A stretch of 64,000 nt of DNA from Shewanella gelidimarina. Its GTDB lineage: Bacteria; Pseudomonadota; Gammaproteobacteria; Enterobacterales; Shewanellaceae. The stretch is from positions 1-64,000 of the forward strand of contig NZ_JAKIKW010000007.1 in NCBI RefSeq assembly GCF_023283945.1. Direction: 5' to 3'. The translations under genes and the position numbers were made by a program. The notes beneath the pieces are model-generated. The model did not search any database, was not told the DNA's origin, and saw nothing but the letters and a program-made list of their open reading frames with translations. Positions within the stretch are counted from its first letter, which is position 1. Every line of letters begins with the position of its first letter. Shown one piece after another: positions 25,477 through 34,713 of the stretch.

Positions 25477-25721
25477 AATTGTATCCTCATTTAATGTCCG
25501 CATAGTGGAAACGCTATCAGTCAGGTTTGTTTCCATCTTGCGATCAATATTATTAGCACGACTTAGCTTAATTTAGCTAAGGAATGACAAATTCGCAACT
25601 AATTTAGTTTGAAGATCATATCATTGTGGTAAATAGCAAAACGTGCGCTCCATCAAATTATACGGCTCACTTGCGCTATGAAAGCCCAAAAGCGTTCAAT
25701 TATCATCTTGATTTTGAGTAG

Positions 25722-25755
25722 TAAAAACACGATCCGGAAGTTGAACCTCCGAATC
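25722..25755 (-). terminator. Probable terminator of htpX
   Basis: Arms GATCCGGAAGT (25731-25741) and ACCTCCGAATC (25745-25755) pair fully if G-U pairs are allowed, followed by TTTTT on the minus strand. It is 20 bases downstream of the htpX stop. Confidence 0.6.
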
Positions 25756-25777
25756 GGCTTTATTAGTGAAACATGAA

Positions 25778-26641
25778 TTAACTTGCTCTTAGAGCCGCAA
25801 TACGTTTCTCAAGTGGTGGATGGCTCATCAATAATTCAGACATTGATTTCTTACCATTGATACCAAGTGCTGACATCTGAGCTGGCATAGCGCCTGTCTC
25901 CGGGCCTTGACGAAGCCTGTCGAGCGCAGCAATCATCTTCGCTTTACCGGCCAATTTAGCACCGCCTTCATCAGCTCTAAACTCACGAATACGAGAGAAG
26001 TACGCCACTATCATTGATGCCAAGATACCGAACAGCATATCGAGCACAAAAACAACGCCCATATAGGCGAACATACCAAGGCCTTCACCCTCTTCATCAT
26101 TGCTAGACACAAAATTGTTGATAATGCCTGCAACCACTCGAGCTGCAAAAATCACAAAGGTATTAACCACCCCTTGAATAAGCGTCAGCGTCACCATATC
26201 ACCGTTAGCAACGTGGCTGATTTCATGAGCGAGAACCGCTTCAATCTCATCATGATTCATGCCATAAAGTAAACCACTACTGACGGCGACTAACGAGTTG
26301 TTTTTACTCGGACCCGTTGCAAAAGCATTGAATTCTGGTGATTGATAAATAGCCACTTCAGGCATTTTAATCCCAGCTTGCTCCGCTTGGCGCGTAACCG
26401 TCTCAACGAGCCAACGCTCGGTATTATCACGAGGCGTTGTAATGACTTCACAACCCATGGTTTTCTTTGCCATCCACTTAGAGATAGCCAAGCTGATAAA
26501 TGCACCACCAAAACCAAAAATAGCAGCGAAGACTAACAGTCCGCCCATGGTTGAAGTATTCACACCCAAAATAGACATCACGATTGATGCCACTAATAAG
26601 ATCGCCATATTGGTAGCAATCAGTAAAAATATACGCTTCAT
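25778..26641 (-). CDS. htpX: Membrane zinc protease HtpX
   Basis: 287 residues, standard for HtpX, a heat-shock inner-membrane metalloprotease that helps degrade damaged membrane proteins. Two N-terminal helices, the zinc motif HEISH at residues 139-143, and a later pair of helices followed by [12 protein letters not shown], which supplies the third ligand. The C-terminal [15 protein letters not shown] is typical. ATG at 26641. Standing alone, with terminator. Confidence 0.95.
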   Translation of the reverse strand: MKRIFLLIATNMAILLVASIVMSILGVNTSTMGGLLVFAAIFGFGGAFISLAISKWMAKKTMGCEVITTPRDNTERWLVETVTRQAEQAGIKMPEVAIYQSPEFNAFATGPSKNNSLVAVSSGLLYGMNHDEIEAVLAHEISHVANGDMVTLTLIQGVVNTFVIFAARVVAGIINNFVSSNDEEGEGLGMFAYMGVVFVLDMLFGILASMIVAYFSRIREFRADEGGAKLAGKAKMIAALDRLRQGPETGAMPAQMSALGINGKKSMSELLMSHPPLEKRIAALRAS

Positions 26642-26868
26642 TTAAGCTCCTGTAGGATTCATACGTTCCAGATAAACACTCTTAAAGACATAATATGTCC
26701 GAAAGTTGGAATTTCAAGGGACGCTAAGGAAAAAACAGTTCAACTGCGTTTATCTTAGACGATCCGCTTTATTTATCAGGAGCTGCGAGTTTATGCCGTT
26801 TTTATTAATCTAATCTTAAATCGCTACTGAATAGGAGGATAAGAAGATTAATCTTTTTTAACAGAGGG

Positions 26869-26914
26869 ATAGCCCTTAATAAAATGAACAATTTAACATC
26901 ATTTAAAGGGCTAA
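26869..26914. other. Inverted repeat after bioD
   Basis: AGCCCTT / AAGGGCT arms enclosing a 32-base loop just downstream of the bioD stop at 26935. No T run follows, so a terminator role is doubtful. The rest of 26642-26868 holds nothing I recognise. Confidence 0.3.
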
Positions 26915-26934
26915 AATAGCGAGGAGTTCAATGC

Positions 26935-27600
26935 CTAAGCGAGCAGTGTTACATCAAGGTGCAACGCAGCTTCTGCTGCTGTGGCGTTATCGATATAGGG
27001 AATATGGCCAAGAAACGGTGCTGACATCATCTGTTGTAATGCCGCTAGGTTATCTTGTTGATTAGCCATGTTAGCGTCAACTTGATTTGCAACCCAGCCC
27101 GCAATAACAAGGCCATCTCGCTCAATCGCTTCTGCAGTCAACAACGCATGATTTAGGCATCCTAGTTTCATGCCAACCACTAATATCACCGGCAGTTGCA
27201 TCGCTTGCACTACTTCAGACATGAAGTGACCATCGCCTAATGGCAAACGCCAACCACCCGCTCCTTCGACAAGTGCAAAGTCAGCCCCTAAATATTGCGC
27301 CATATTGAGTTGGGCTTGGATCTTTTTCGGTGACAGCAAAATATTTTGTTCACTTGCTGCGATATGCGGTGCAATGGCCGGTAAAAAAGCAAACGGATTA
27401 ACGTCGTCATAAGGAAGCTTTATGCTTGATGCCGCCATCAGCGCTAGTGCATCGCTGTTTCTAAGACCCTGTTCAGTTTGCTCACAACCTGACGCTACAG
27501 GTTTAAACCCAACCGTTTCTCCCTTTACTGCTGTTAACAATGCTGAAGACACTAACGTTTTACCGCAGTCGGTGTCAGTCCCGGTTACAAAATAAGTCAT
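26935..27600 (-). CDS. bioD: Dethiobiotin synthetase BioD
   Basis: 221 residues. P-loop GTDTDCGKT at residues 7-15, GFKPVASGCE for substrate binding and VEGAGGWRLPL as the conserved Mg/ATP region. It closes the ureido ring of dethiobiotin from DAPA, CO2 and ATP. The last gene of the bioBFCD operon, 27 bases after bioC. Confidence 0.95.
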   Translation of the reverse strand: MTYFVTGTDTDCGKTLVSSALLTAVKGETVGFKPVASGCEQTEQGLRNSDALALMAASSIKLPYDDVNPFAFLPAIAPHIAASEQNILLSPKKIQAQLNMAQYLGADFALVEGAGGWRLPLGDGHFMSEVVQAMQLPVILVVGMKLGCLNHALLTAEAIERDGLVIAGWVANQVDANMANQQDNLAALQQMMSAPFLGHIPYIDNATAAEAALHLDVTLLA

Positions 27601-27627
27601 GCATACTCCAAGGTTTTTCAGCCTTTA

Positions 27628-28398
27628 TTAACGCGTCTTTCTCGCTTTGATAAAACTGATATTATAAGTCAAAGGAAGCCCTTGCGGGCCGCGGCTTAAC
27701 TCTGCCTTATTAAGCAATTTTTGCCAATCGCCTCGCCCTCTCAATGTGACGTGAGCTTGATTAAGCTGACTTTTAACCTCAACGGTAGATGCACCAACAC
27801 CTTTAATGGACTGAAGTAACGACTTAAAGTCATCAAAATAGACCGTGATAGCACGCGTCTCTATATGCTCAATGCTCCAAACATCTTCATTAAAGCAGTC
27901 TTGTATCGTTCGCTCACTTTTAAATCGGTTAACGTTTAAGCGAAGATCTGACAGTTGGTACAGACTATTTTCGGCCACAATACTCGCATTAAACTCCCCC
28001 CCCACGTTAAGGACTCTATTGGCTTCTGCTACCGCAAGTGGCAGATTGCTACACCACTGCAGTGCCACATTGGAATAAACCGTCGCTATTGAATCATCCA
28101 ACAAGGGTAAGTTTTGCGCATCACCACACAGCGCCTTGTAATCTGGAAAATCTTGTTTCAGCGTGCGCAGCATTCCCTGTGCTATGTCGACACAGATAAC
28201 ATCTTCGATATGATTAAAACGTGTAAATGAGGTTCCGGGGCCGCAACCAAGATCGAGTAAGGGTTGAGTAGGCGACATTTTCTCGAACAAATACTGAGCT
28301 GCCATTCGCTGTAAAACATCATGTGAATGGTATGAAGATGCCGCCGCGGAGAACCGATGAGCGACATCACTTTTTAACTGGTTTACCCCTGTTTTCAC
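27628..28398 (-). CDS. bioC: Malonyl-ACP O-methyltransferase BioC
   Basis: 256 residues of the class I SAM-dependent methyltransferase fold. N-terminal VAHRFSAAASSYHSHDVLQR is the BioC-typical opening; motif I is LLDLGCGPGTS, and SNVALQWCSNLPLAVAEANRVL follows. It methylates malonyl-ACP to disguise it as a fatty acid primer for pimelate synthesis. It lies between bioF and bioD. Confidence 0.93.
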   Translation of the reverse strand: MKTGVNQLKSDVAHRFSAAASSYHSHDVLQRMAAQYLFEKMSPTQPLLDLGCGPGTSFTRFNHIEDVICVDIAQGMLRTLKQDFPDYKALCGDAQNLPLLDDSIATVYSNVALQWCSNLPLAVAEANRVLNVGGEFNASIVAENSLYQLSDLRLNVNRFKSERTIQDCFNEDVWSIEHIETRAITVYFDDFKSLLQSIKGVGASTVEVKSQLNQAHVTLRGRGDWQKLLNKAELSRGPQGLPLTYNISFIKARKTR

Positions 28399-28453
28399 GA
28401 CATTGGATCCTAAACGCTATGAGAGATTAAAATCATACTGATAAACAAGCGCT

Positions 28454-29647
28454 TTAATCATCTTGTAAAATATCAGCAAGTACGGCGACAAATGCGTTGA
28501 TATCTTCTGCGCAATGCTCTGCTGTTATGGTTATTCGGAGTCTGGCACTTCCCTGAGTTACCGTGGGGGGTCTTATTGCGCCAACCCAAAAACCATGCTC
28601 TTTCAATCGTTTTGCTATCGCAAGGGTTCTCGCACTGTCACCGATAATAATCGGTTGAATCGCGGTGGTTGAGCCCGTTAAAGTGATATCTTTTGTTTTA
28701 CATGCTTCTATAAAACAATCAATGTTCTGCTGCAGCTGTTCATTGAGTGAGGGACGCTCGATAATTGCTTCTACTGCAGCGCAAACAGCGCAAGCCATGG
28801 CTGGAGACAACGCCGTCGAATAGATATAATGACGGGCATTGGCCACGAGGTAGTCGATTAACTCACGGCTTCCTAAAATGGCTGCGCCCTGGCCGCCGAG
28901 TGCTTTTCCAAAAGTGACTATCTGCGCATCGATATGAATATCGCCGGCAAGTGTGCTGGCGCCAAGCCCCTTGTCGCCGATAATGCCAAAGCCATGTGCA
29001 TCATCAACAATAAGCCACGCATTATACTGTCGACACAGCGCCGATAACTCAGCCAAAGGCGCAATGTCGCCATCCATGCTAAAGACGCTTTCGGTTAATA
29101 AAGCGCAGGGAGCATGACGCTCAAAATGGGTGTTTGCTGATGCTAAATCATTATGCAGAAAACGCTTTATAACAGCGCCACTCTCTTGTAATCCATCAAT
29201 CACCGAGGCGTGTACCAGTTTATCAGCCAGTACGGTGTCGTTGTCGTTAAACAGGCTTTTCATTAAGGCATTATTGGCGCTAAAACCGGAGCAAAATAGC
29301 AATGCGGCTTCGTGGCCTGTTGCTTGGCAAAGGACTTGCTCCAATTGTTGGTGGGCTTGATTATAGCCAGTGACCAACGGAGACGATGTGCCGCCAACAC
29401 CATAATCCTGCGCGCCTTTATGCAGCGCATCGATGACATTTGCAGACCTCGACAAGCCTAAGTAGTCATTACTGCTAAAATTTATGTAAGGTAAATCATC
29501 GACTTCAAAGCAATTAGCATGTTCAGTATCAAGGATAACCTTAACTCTCTTTCTCAACAGTCCTTTATTATCGAGTTCACGATTTTTATCGATGACTCTC
29601 GATTGCAGTGAAGGCTGTGTTGTATTTCGATCAGCAGCGTCAGACAT
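28454..29647 (-). CDS. bioF: 8-amino-7-oxononanoate synthase BioF
   Basis: 397-residue PLP-dependent alpha-oxoamine synthase. Motifs: NFSSNDYLGLS, the GGTSSPLVTGYN glycine-rich strand, ESVFSMDGDIAPL, VDDAHGFGIIG and the PLP lysine in TFGKALGGQGA. It condenses pimeloyl-ACP with alanine. Slightly longer than E. coli BioF by an N-terminal extension of about 15 residues; a later start is possible. Preceded by a hairpin-bearing 120-base gap after bioB. Confidence 0.93.
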   Translation of the reverse strand: MSDAADRNTTQPSLQSRVIDKNRELDNKGLLRKRVKVILDTEHANCFEVDDLPYINFSSNDYLGLSRSANVIDALHKGAQDYGVGGTSSPLVTGYNQAHQQLEQVLCQATGHEAALLFCSGFSANNALMKSLFNDNDTVLADKLVHASVIDGLQESGAVIKRFLHNDLASANTHFERHAPCALLTESVFSMDGDIAPLAELSALCRQYNAWLIVDDAHGFGIIGDKGLGASTLAGDIHIDAQIVTFGKALGGQGAAILGSRELIDYLVANARHYIYSTALSPAMACAVCAAVEAIIERPSLNEQLQQNIDCFIEACKTKDITLTGSTTAIQPIIIGDSARTLAIAKRLKEHGFWVGAIRPPTVTQGSARLRITITAEHCAEDINAFVAVLADILQDD

Positions 29648-29722
29648 TAACTCGACTCAATTGAAAAGCGGAACCCAAGTACTCATAGTATAATAAAAAC
29701 ATATCAATACGTTAGCCAAACG

Positions 29723-29749
29723 AGGCGCTAAAAATGAATGTTAGCGCCT
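29723..29749. other. Perfect inverted repeat between bioB and bioF
   Basis: AGGCGCTAA / TTAGCGCCT, 9 bp with a 9-base spacer, in the bioB-bioF gap. No T run follows, so it is more likely a message-processing or stability hairpin than a terminator. Confidence 0.5.
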
Positions 29750-29768
29750 GATATTGTTTTACGGGAAA

Positions 29769-30821
29769 TTAAAGCGCTGCTGCATCGTAAAATGCTGAGG
29801 ATTTTTTATCTTGCTGTGCTGCAGCTTTAGCCAGCATGGCTTTATCTTGCTCTTTGGTTGCTGCCACGCCCTGCTCTGGGTGCAAACCTAAACGTTTAAA
29901 CAAACTCATATCATCATTTTCTTCAGGGTTTGCCGTGGTAAGTAGCTTACAGCCGTAGAAGATTGAGTTTGCCCCCGCAAAGAAGCACATGGCTTGTAAT
30001 TCATCAGACATGTTTTCACGACCAGCTGACAAACGTACACGAGATTTGGGCATGATAATACGCGCCACGGCGATAGTCCGCACAAACACAAGCGGATCTA
30101 AATCTTCAATATTCTCAAATGGCGTGCCTTCGACTTTAACCAACATGTTAATCGGTACTGAATCGGGGTGCTGCTCTAGATTGGCTAACTGCTGCAGTAG
30201 CCCTGCTCTATCGGTTGCCTTCTCGCCCATCCCCACAATGCCGCCTGAGCAAACTTTCATTCCTGAAGCTCGCACATTTGATAGCGTGTCTAGTCGATTT
30301 TGGTAAGTGCGGGTAGTGATGACTTCACCATAATATTCAGGTGAAGTGTCTAAATTATGGTTGTAATAATCCAGGCCAGCATCGGCTAATTCGCCCGCTT
30401 GATCGGATGAAAGCATGCCTAGCGTCATGCACGTTTCCATGCCTAAAGCTTTAACCTCTTCAACCATGGTCTTTAGATAAGGCATGTCGCGCTCTTTAGG
30501 ATTACGCCAAGCAGCCCCCATACAAAAACGTGAAGCGCCTGCCGCTTTTGCGCTGCGCGCTTCAGTTAAGACCGTTTCCATTGCGACTAAACGTTCTTTT
30601 TCTAAACCCGTGTCATAACGAGCACTTTGCGGACAATACTTACAATCTTCCGGGCAAGCACCAGTTTTTATAGAGAGTAAACGGCTGATTTGAACCTCAT
30701 TGGGATCAAACTCTTGGCGATGTACGCTATGCGCCTGAAACAACAAATCATTCATAGGTAACGCAAACAAGGCTTCTATCTCTTCGCGTTGCCAGTTATT
30801 TCTCACTTGTACTTCAGACAT
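29769..30821 (-). CDS. bioB: Biotin synthase BioB
   Basis: 350-residue radical-SAM enzyme that inserts sulfur into dethiobiotin. The CxxxCxxC motif CPEDCKYC is at residues 56-63, the second-cluster cysteines follow in the usual places, and [15 protein letters not shown] and GMGE are conserved family blocks. ATG at 30821. First gene of the minus-strand bio operon, divergent from bioA across a 245-base control region. Confidence 0.96.
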   Translation of the reverse strand: MSEVQVRNNWQREEIEALFALPMNDLLFQAHSVHRQEFDPNEVQISRLLSIKTGACPEDCKYCPQSARYDTGLEKERLVAMETVLTEARSAKAAGASRFCMGAAWRNPKERDMPYLKTMVEEVKALGMETCMTLGMLSSDQAGELADAGLDYYNHNLDTSPEYYGEVITTRTYQNRLDTLSNVRASGMKVCSGGIVGMGEKATDRAGLLQQLANLEQHPDSVPINMLVKVEGTPFENIEDLDPLVFVRTIAVARIIMPKSRVRLSAGRENMSDELQAMCFFAGANSIFYGCKLLTTANPEENDDMSLFKRLGLHPEQGVAATKEQDKAMLAKAAAQQDKKSSAFYDAAAL

Positions 30822-31022
30822 ACTTAATCCTTTTCTACCACACTCATTAAAAAACGTGCTTTGGTATCAATACTAACGCTGTGTTTATAATTACTGAGCT
30901 AATAAATGTACAGGGAAAAGTAAGGGTTATAAATTATATCCTTACTAAGCAGTAACATAAGCCACAGGCATCGCGTGATCTAGTTATTATTTATCTTGCC
31001 TAGGATACCTACAAGCCTTAAC

Positions 31023-31055
31023 CTGTCAACGCCAACCAGTTTAAAAGGTTTACCA
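31023..31055. promoter_or_regulatory. Candidate BirA operator at bioA
   Basis: CTGTCAACG-N15-GGTTTACCA resembles the BirA operator TTGTAAACC-N15-GGTTTACAA. The right arm matches at 8 of 9 positions and the left arm at 6 of 9. It sits 11 bases before the bioA start codon in the bioA/bioB control region, where BirA with biotinyl-AMP would repress. Confidence 0.5.
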
Positions 31056-31066
31056 GCGGTTAAATT

Positions 31067-32431
31067 ATGAACATAAAAAAGCACTCAACCACACAACTAA
31101 TCGAGCCATCGGCCGATCAAACTATTGATCTAGAATTTGATAAGAACCATCTTTGGCACCCTTATACGTCAATGGAAAATGCCTTGCCGGCTTTTGGTGT
31201 GGTCAGCGCTGAAGGGGTCGAACTCACATTGCAAAATGGTGACAAGCTAATCGATGGCACCAGTTCGTGGTGGGCCTGTGTTCATGGTTATAGCCATCCA
31301 AAAATAGTGGCCGCGATGCAACAGCAGACGCAGCAGTTAAGCCATGTGATGTTTGGCGGTATCACCCATCGCCCTGCGGTTGAACTGGCAAGAATGCTTG
31401 TGAATATGACCAGTGAACGCCTTACAAAGGTGTTTCTAGCCGATTCAGGCTCTATCGCAGTTGAAGTTTCAATGAAAATGGCACTGCAATATTGGCAAGG
31501 TAAAGCCAAACCCGATAAACAGAAAATCCTTACGGTCAAGAGCGGTTATCATGGCGATACTTTTGCCGCGATGAGCGTCTGCGATCCTGACGGCGGTATG
31601 CATACCATGTTTGGCGAGCTGGTGACCAAGCAGTTGTTTGCCCCCGCGCCAACCTCTTGCTTCGGGGATACGTTCGATCCTGAAGAGTTGGTCTCTATTA
31701 GTGACATGTTTGAAAACAATCACCAACAGATTGCGGCGGTATTGATAGAACCCATCATGCAGGGGGCCGGTGGCATGCGTTTTTATCACCCTGAGTATTT
31801 AGCCGCATTACGCCGTTTATGTGACAAATACGATGTGTTGCTCATTTTAGATGAAATCGCCACTGGATTTGGCCGTACAGGCAAATTATTTGCCTATGAA
31901 CACGCCAATATTGAAGCCGACATTTTGTGTTTGGGTAAAGCGCTCACGGGTGGCTATGTATCACTTGCTGCAACAATGTGTAGTGATAAGGTCGCCAAAG
32001 GTGTTAGCGACTCCCCTGCAGGCGTTTTCATGCATGGTCCTACTTTTATGGGCAATCCTCTCGCTTGCTCTGCAGCCATCGCCAGTCTTGAACTGATAAA
32101 CCAACAACAGTGGCAAGCGCAGGTATCAAGTATTGAGTCACAGATGAAATCTGAACTTGCTGACGCCAAGGCATATAGCAACGTTGTGAATGTCAGAGTG
32201 CTCGGTGCCGTTGGTGTATTGGAGATGAATTCGACATTGAATACTGCTGAGCTTCAGCAGCAATTTGTTGATTTAGGCGTTTGGATCCGACCTTTCTCCA
32301 ATCTCATCTACATCATGCCGCCCTATACCATCTCAGCCTCGCAGTTATCTAAGCTCACAACTGCGATGAAAACCGTCGCTAGCCAAATTGAGCTATCTGA
32401 TGATAAACAGGCGTTTATCAGTCACGGTTAG
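31067..32431 (+). CDS. bioA: DAPA aminotransferase BioA
   Basis: 454-residue class III aminotransferase that makes 7,8-diaminopelargonate using SAM as amino donor. Conserved HLWHPYTSM at the N-terminus, DGTSSWWACVHGY, LADSGSIAVEVSMKMA, LILDEIATGFGRTGKLFA and the PLP lysine in CLGKALTGGY. The N-terminus is about 25 residues longer than E. coli BioA. Divergent from bioB with a candidate BirA operator just ahead of it. Confidence 0.95.
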   Translation: MNIKKHSTTQLIEPSADQTIDLEFDKNHLWHPYTSMENALPAFGVVSAEGVELTLQNGDKLIDGTSSWWACVHGYSHPKIVAAMQQQTQQLSHVMFGGITHRPAVELARMLVNMTSERLTKVFLADSGSIAVEVSMKMALQYWQGKAKPDKQKILTVKSGYHGDTFAAMSVCDPDGGMHTMFGELVTKQLFAPAPTSCFGDTFDPEELVSISDMFENNHQQIAAVLIEPIMQGAGGMRFYHPEYLAALRRLCDKYDVLLILDEIATGFGRTGKLFAYEHANIEADILCLGKALTGGYVSLAATMCSDKVAKGVSDSPAGVFMHGPTFMGNPLACSAAIASLELINQQQWQAQVSSIESQMKSELADAKAYSNVVNVRVLGAVGVLEMNSTLNTAELQQQFVDLGVWIRPFSNLIYIMPPYTISASQLSKLTTAMKTVASQIELSDDKQAFISHG

Positions 32432-32525
32432 GACAACTATAAACTCGCTGACGGTAATCGCCGTTGGCGTTGCATTATCTTCTTAGCTCATATTTTTATC
32501 GCTTTAAAGATTTAATGTTTAAAAC

Positions 32526-33512
32526 TCAATTCTGTAATGAACCATCTTTTAAATGGGCTTGCGAACGCTCTGGTAAATGCCTTAGTAGATTGCCTTGTGA
32601 CGAATAATACCGTGCTAATCGTTGCAGCTGCTCAGCTTTAATCACTGGGAAATCCTGTCTATCGATATAACGGCGGTACGTTTGATAAAATAAGCGAGTA
32701 TTAGCAATAGCATCTAACTGCTGCATCAATGCTTCACCCGTACTCTCTTGTGCCAAACAACACTGACTGTATTTTTCGACCACCGCCGCTAAACTGCCTC
32801 CTTGTTGCATCAGCAGTAAGTCAACCTCAACAAAAAAGGCTGCACCGGTCCAATACACCCGCATATAGGCGTGCTGACGCCACATGTCGGCGGAAATATC
32901 GCTTAGTTTCCCCGGTTTTGATAACGTGTTTTTACGTCCCCTCTCTAACCCAGACAGCACCTTGTTCATGAATGTCTTTTTATCAATCACCCCACCATTT
33001 AGCATGCTGACATTCTGCATATAGGTGGCAAAGCCTTCATTGAGCCAAAACGCTGAATAGTTCAGGTAGGGAAGATATAGGTGTGATAACTCATGATATA
33101 AGGTCCAGTCATCAACAAAGTTTTGCAAAGGCCAAGTTGGATTAACTTGCAGCTTAACTTTATTGGGATCACCCCGGATGACTTGAGCAAAAGGGACGGG
33201 TTCACTCGCAAATGATTTTTTAACCAATTCGACATTCAATCTGTCGGCAGGCATTGGGCCTAACGTCAGTTCAACCACTTTTACGCCATTTTCAAGCCAG
33301 TGCTTCATCTTCTGTAGCTGTGCTTTTTCGATATGAGATTGCTGAATCAAAACCTCAGTGGTATCACGTTCAGCTTTACTATAAGCATCTAAAGGCACTA
33401 GCAGCAGAATGAATACCATCGCGAAGCCAAGCAAGAGCCTGCTAATGAGGCCACTAAAGTTAACCGACTTGAGTTGACCGCCAATAGCAAAAACCATCCC
33501 TTTTACCTTCAT
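32526..33512 (-). CDS. Putative membrane-anchored zinc peptidase
   Basis: 328 residues with an N-terminal hydrophobic segment (about 22-41) and then a periplasmic domain carrying HELSH (140-144) and WLNEGFATYM (E159). This is the HExxH plus downstream Glu arrangement of gluzincin metallopeptidases (M1/M61-like). The catalytic residues are complete. The domain is small and the substrate is unknown. It faces bioA tail to tail and borders a long gene-poor region upstream. Confidence 0.75.
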   Translation of the reverse strand: MKVKGMVFAIGGQLKSVNFSGLISRLLLGFAMVFILLLVPLDAYSKAERDTTEVLIQQSHIEKAQLQKMKHWLENGVKVVELTLGPMPADRLNVELVKKSFASEPVPFAQVIRGDPNKVKLQVNPTWPLQNFVDDWTLYHELSHLYLPYLNYSAFWLNEGFATYMQNVSMLNGGVIDKKTFMNKVLSGLERGRKNTLSKPGKLSDISADMWRQHAYMRVYWTGAAFFVEVDLLLMQQGGSLAAVVEKYSQCCLAQESTGEALMQQLDAIANTRLFYQTYRRYIDRQDFPVIKAEQLQRLARYYSSQGNLLRHLPERSQAHLKDGSLQN

Positions 33513-34713
33513 ATTCTATCCCTTACTCTATTTAGTTTTCAGCTAATCAGGTGGATTACGTAATGCTAGTGCAAAAGGGACAAATTATTGTGCAAAGGAC
33601 TGTAACAAAGCATGAACGGTTTCGACGCCAACAAAATGTGGCTCTGGTGGCGTTGGGTGCCATTGAGTCAGCGATATTTTCGCCACGGGCTTTCCGCGTC
33701 GCTCAGTCACTCTATTTGGATTTGCCTACCCCAAGCGTTCAAAATCGTCGATTCCAGCGCTAACCGTGCTAAATATTTGGTTACGCTTTAGCCCATAAGG
33801 GCCACTTCTAGCGCTGATGTTAACGCATTATAGACGTGCTCTTTAATGATCGCCGTTTGACTGCCCATCATCAGTAACAGTGTGAGTTTCGGCTTGTTGT
33901 TGGACTAAGGCACGCTATACATTAGCGGTAACACCTTGCACCTTCGCACTCGCAACAACATCTTCGCGGGGCAATTTATGTTCATAAACCGATTTTGCCA
34001 GCGGCTCTGCTGACCTCAGTGAATCGAAACGCTTGCTCTAGCGGGCTCAACGTAAGATGAGTAGATAAGCCAAAGATTTCACGTGTTATTTACAACATCC
34101 GCTTATCCTGCTAGTGCACGAAAAGCGTGTGCCAATCATTGAAAGTTAGCAGTGTTACAATCACAAATAGGTGCATTTCTTTTTAAAGCTCAATCGATTA
34201 GCGATGCGATTAAGGTAAGAGCAATCATGAGTCGTTGAGTCCGTTCTACATTGAAGTAGGTTCAATAGACCCGAAGCACGCACTTTTCATGTTATTTATT
34301 TAGCATTTAACATTAATACTGAATGCCAATATATCAAATGCGGGTTGTTAGGCTTCGACATCAGCTAACGGCTATTTTTCGAACTCACTATTGCAACTGA
34401 CATTGCCGTTGGAATAACCGTTGGAAGTGTACCAAAGCACCGCGAATCCTCTTCGTTTATTGGATCCGCGCGGTCTGCAATATTCGTTAGCTTGTCACTG
34501 TATTTTTAGTTCTCTGTACAATAATCGAGCAACCCCATCTACCAAGCGGAGCATTGTGAAACATTGCCCTGAGCCCTTTTAGGTCAAAAAATGTGATTTT
34601 TTCATGATATTTCGCGAAATATGCCCCTGAATGATAAAAATGAATAAAATAAATGGGAAAGTATTGCTATACTTGCGCGGAATTTTAGAACGTAACTCCA
34701 ATAGAGTAGAAAA
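33513..34713. other. Gene-poor stretch with decayed coding remnants
   Basis: About 1.2 kb without an intact gene. On the minus strand open stretches are broken by stops: at 33585-33725 a 46-codon frame containing VTERRGKPVAKI (reminiscent of Phd/YefM-type antitoxins), and around 34000-34060 a frame reading LSPLEQAFRF..GKIGL (reminiscent of a zinc-type quinone reductase C-terminus). Both resemblances are weak. The last 150 bases form the promoter region of fusA2; I cannot fix a promoter there. Confidence 0.4.

Noticed and set aside
29723..29749. Terminator between bioB and bioF
   Set aside because: Perfect arms but no T run on the minus strand; bioF, bioC and bioD would lose their promoter.
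33551..33763. 70-residue plus-strand frame before fusA2
   Set aside because: No ribosome-binding site, Arg/Gln-rich random composition, and the more protein-like signal is on the opposite strand.
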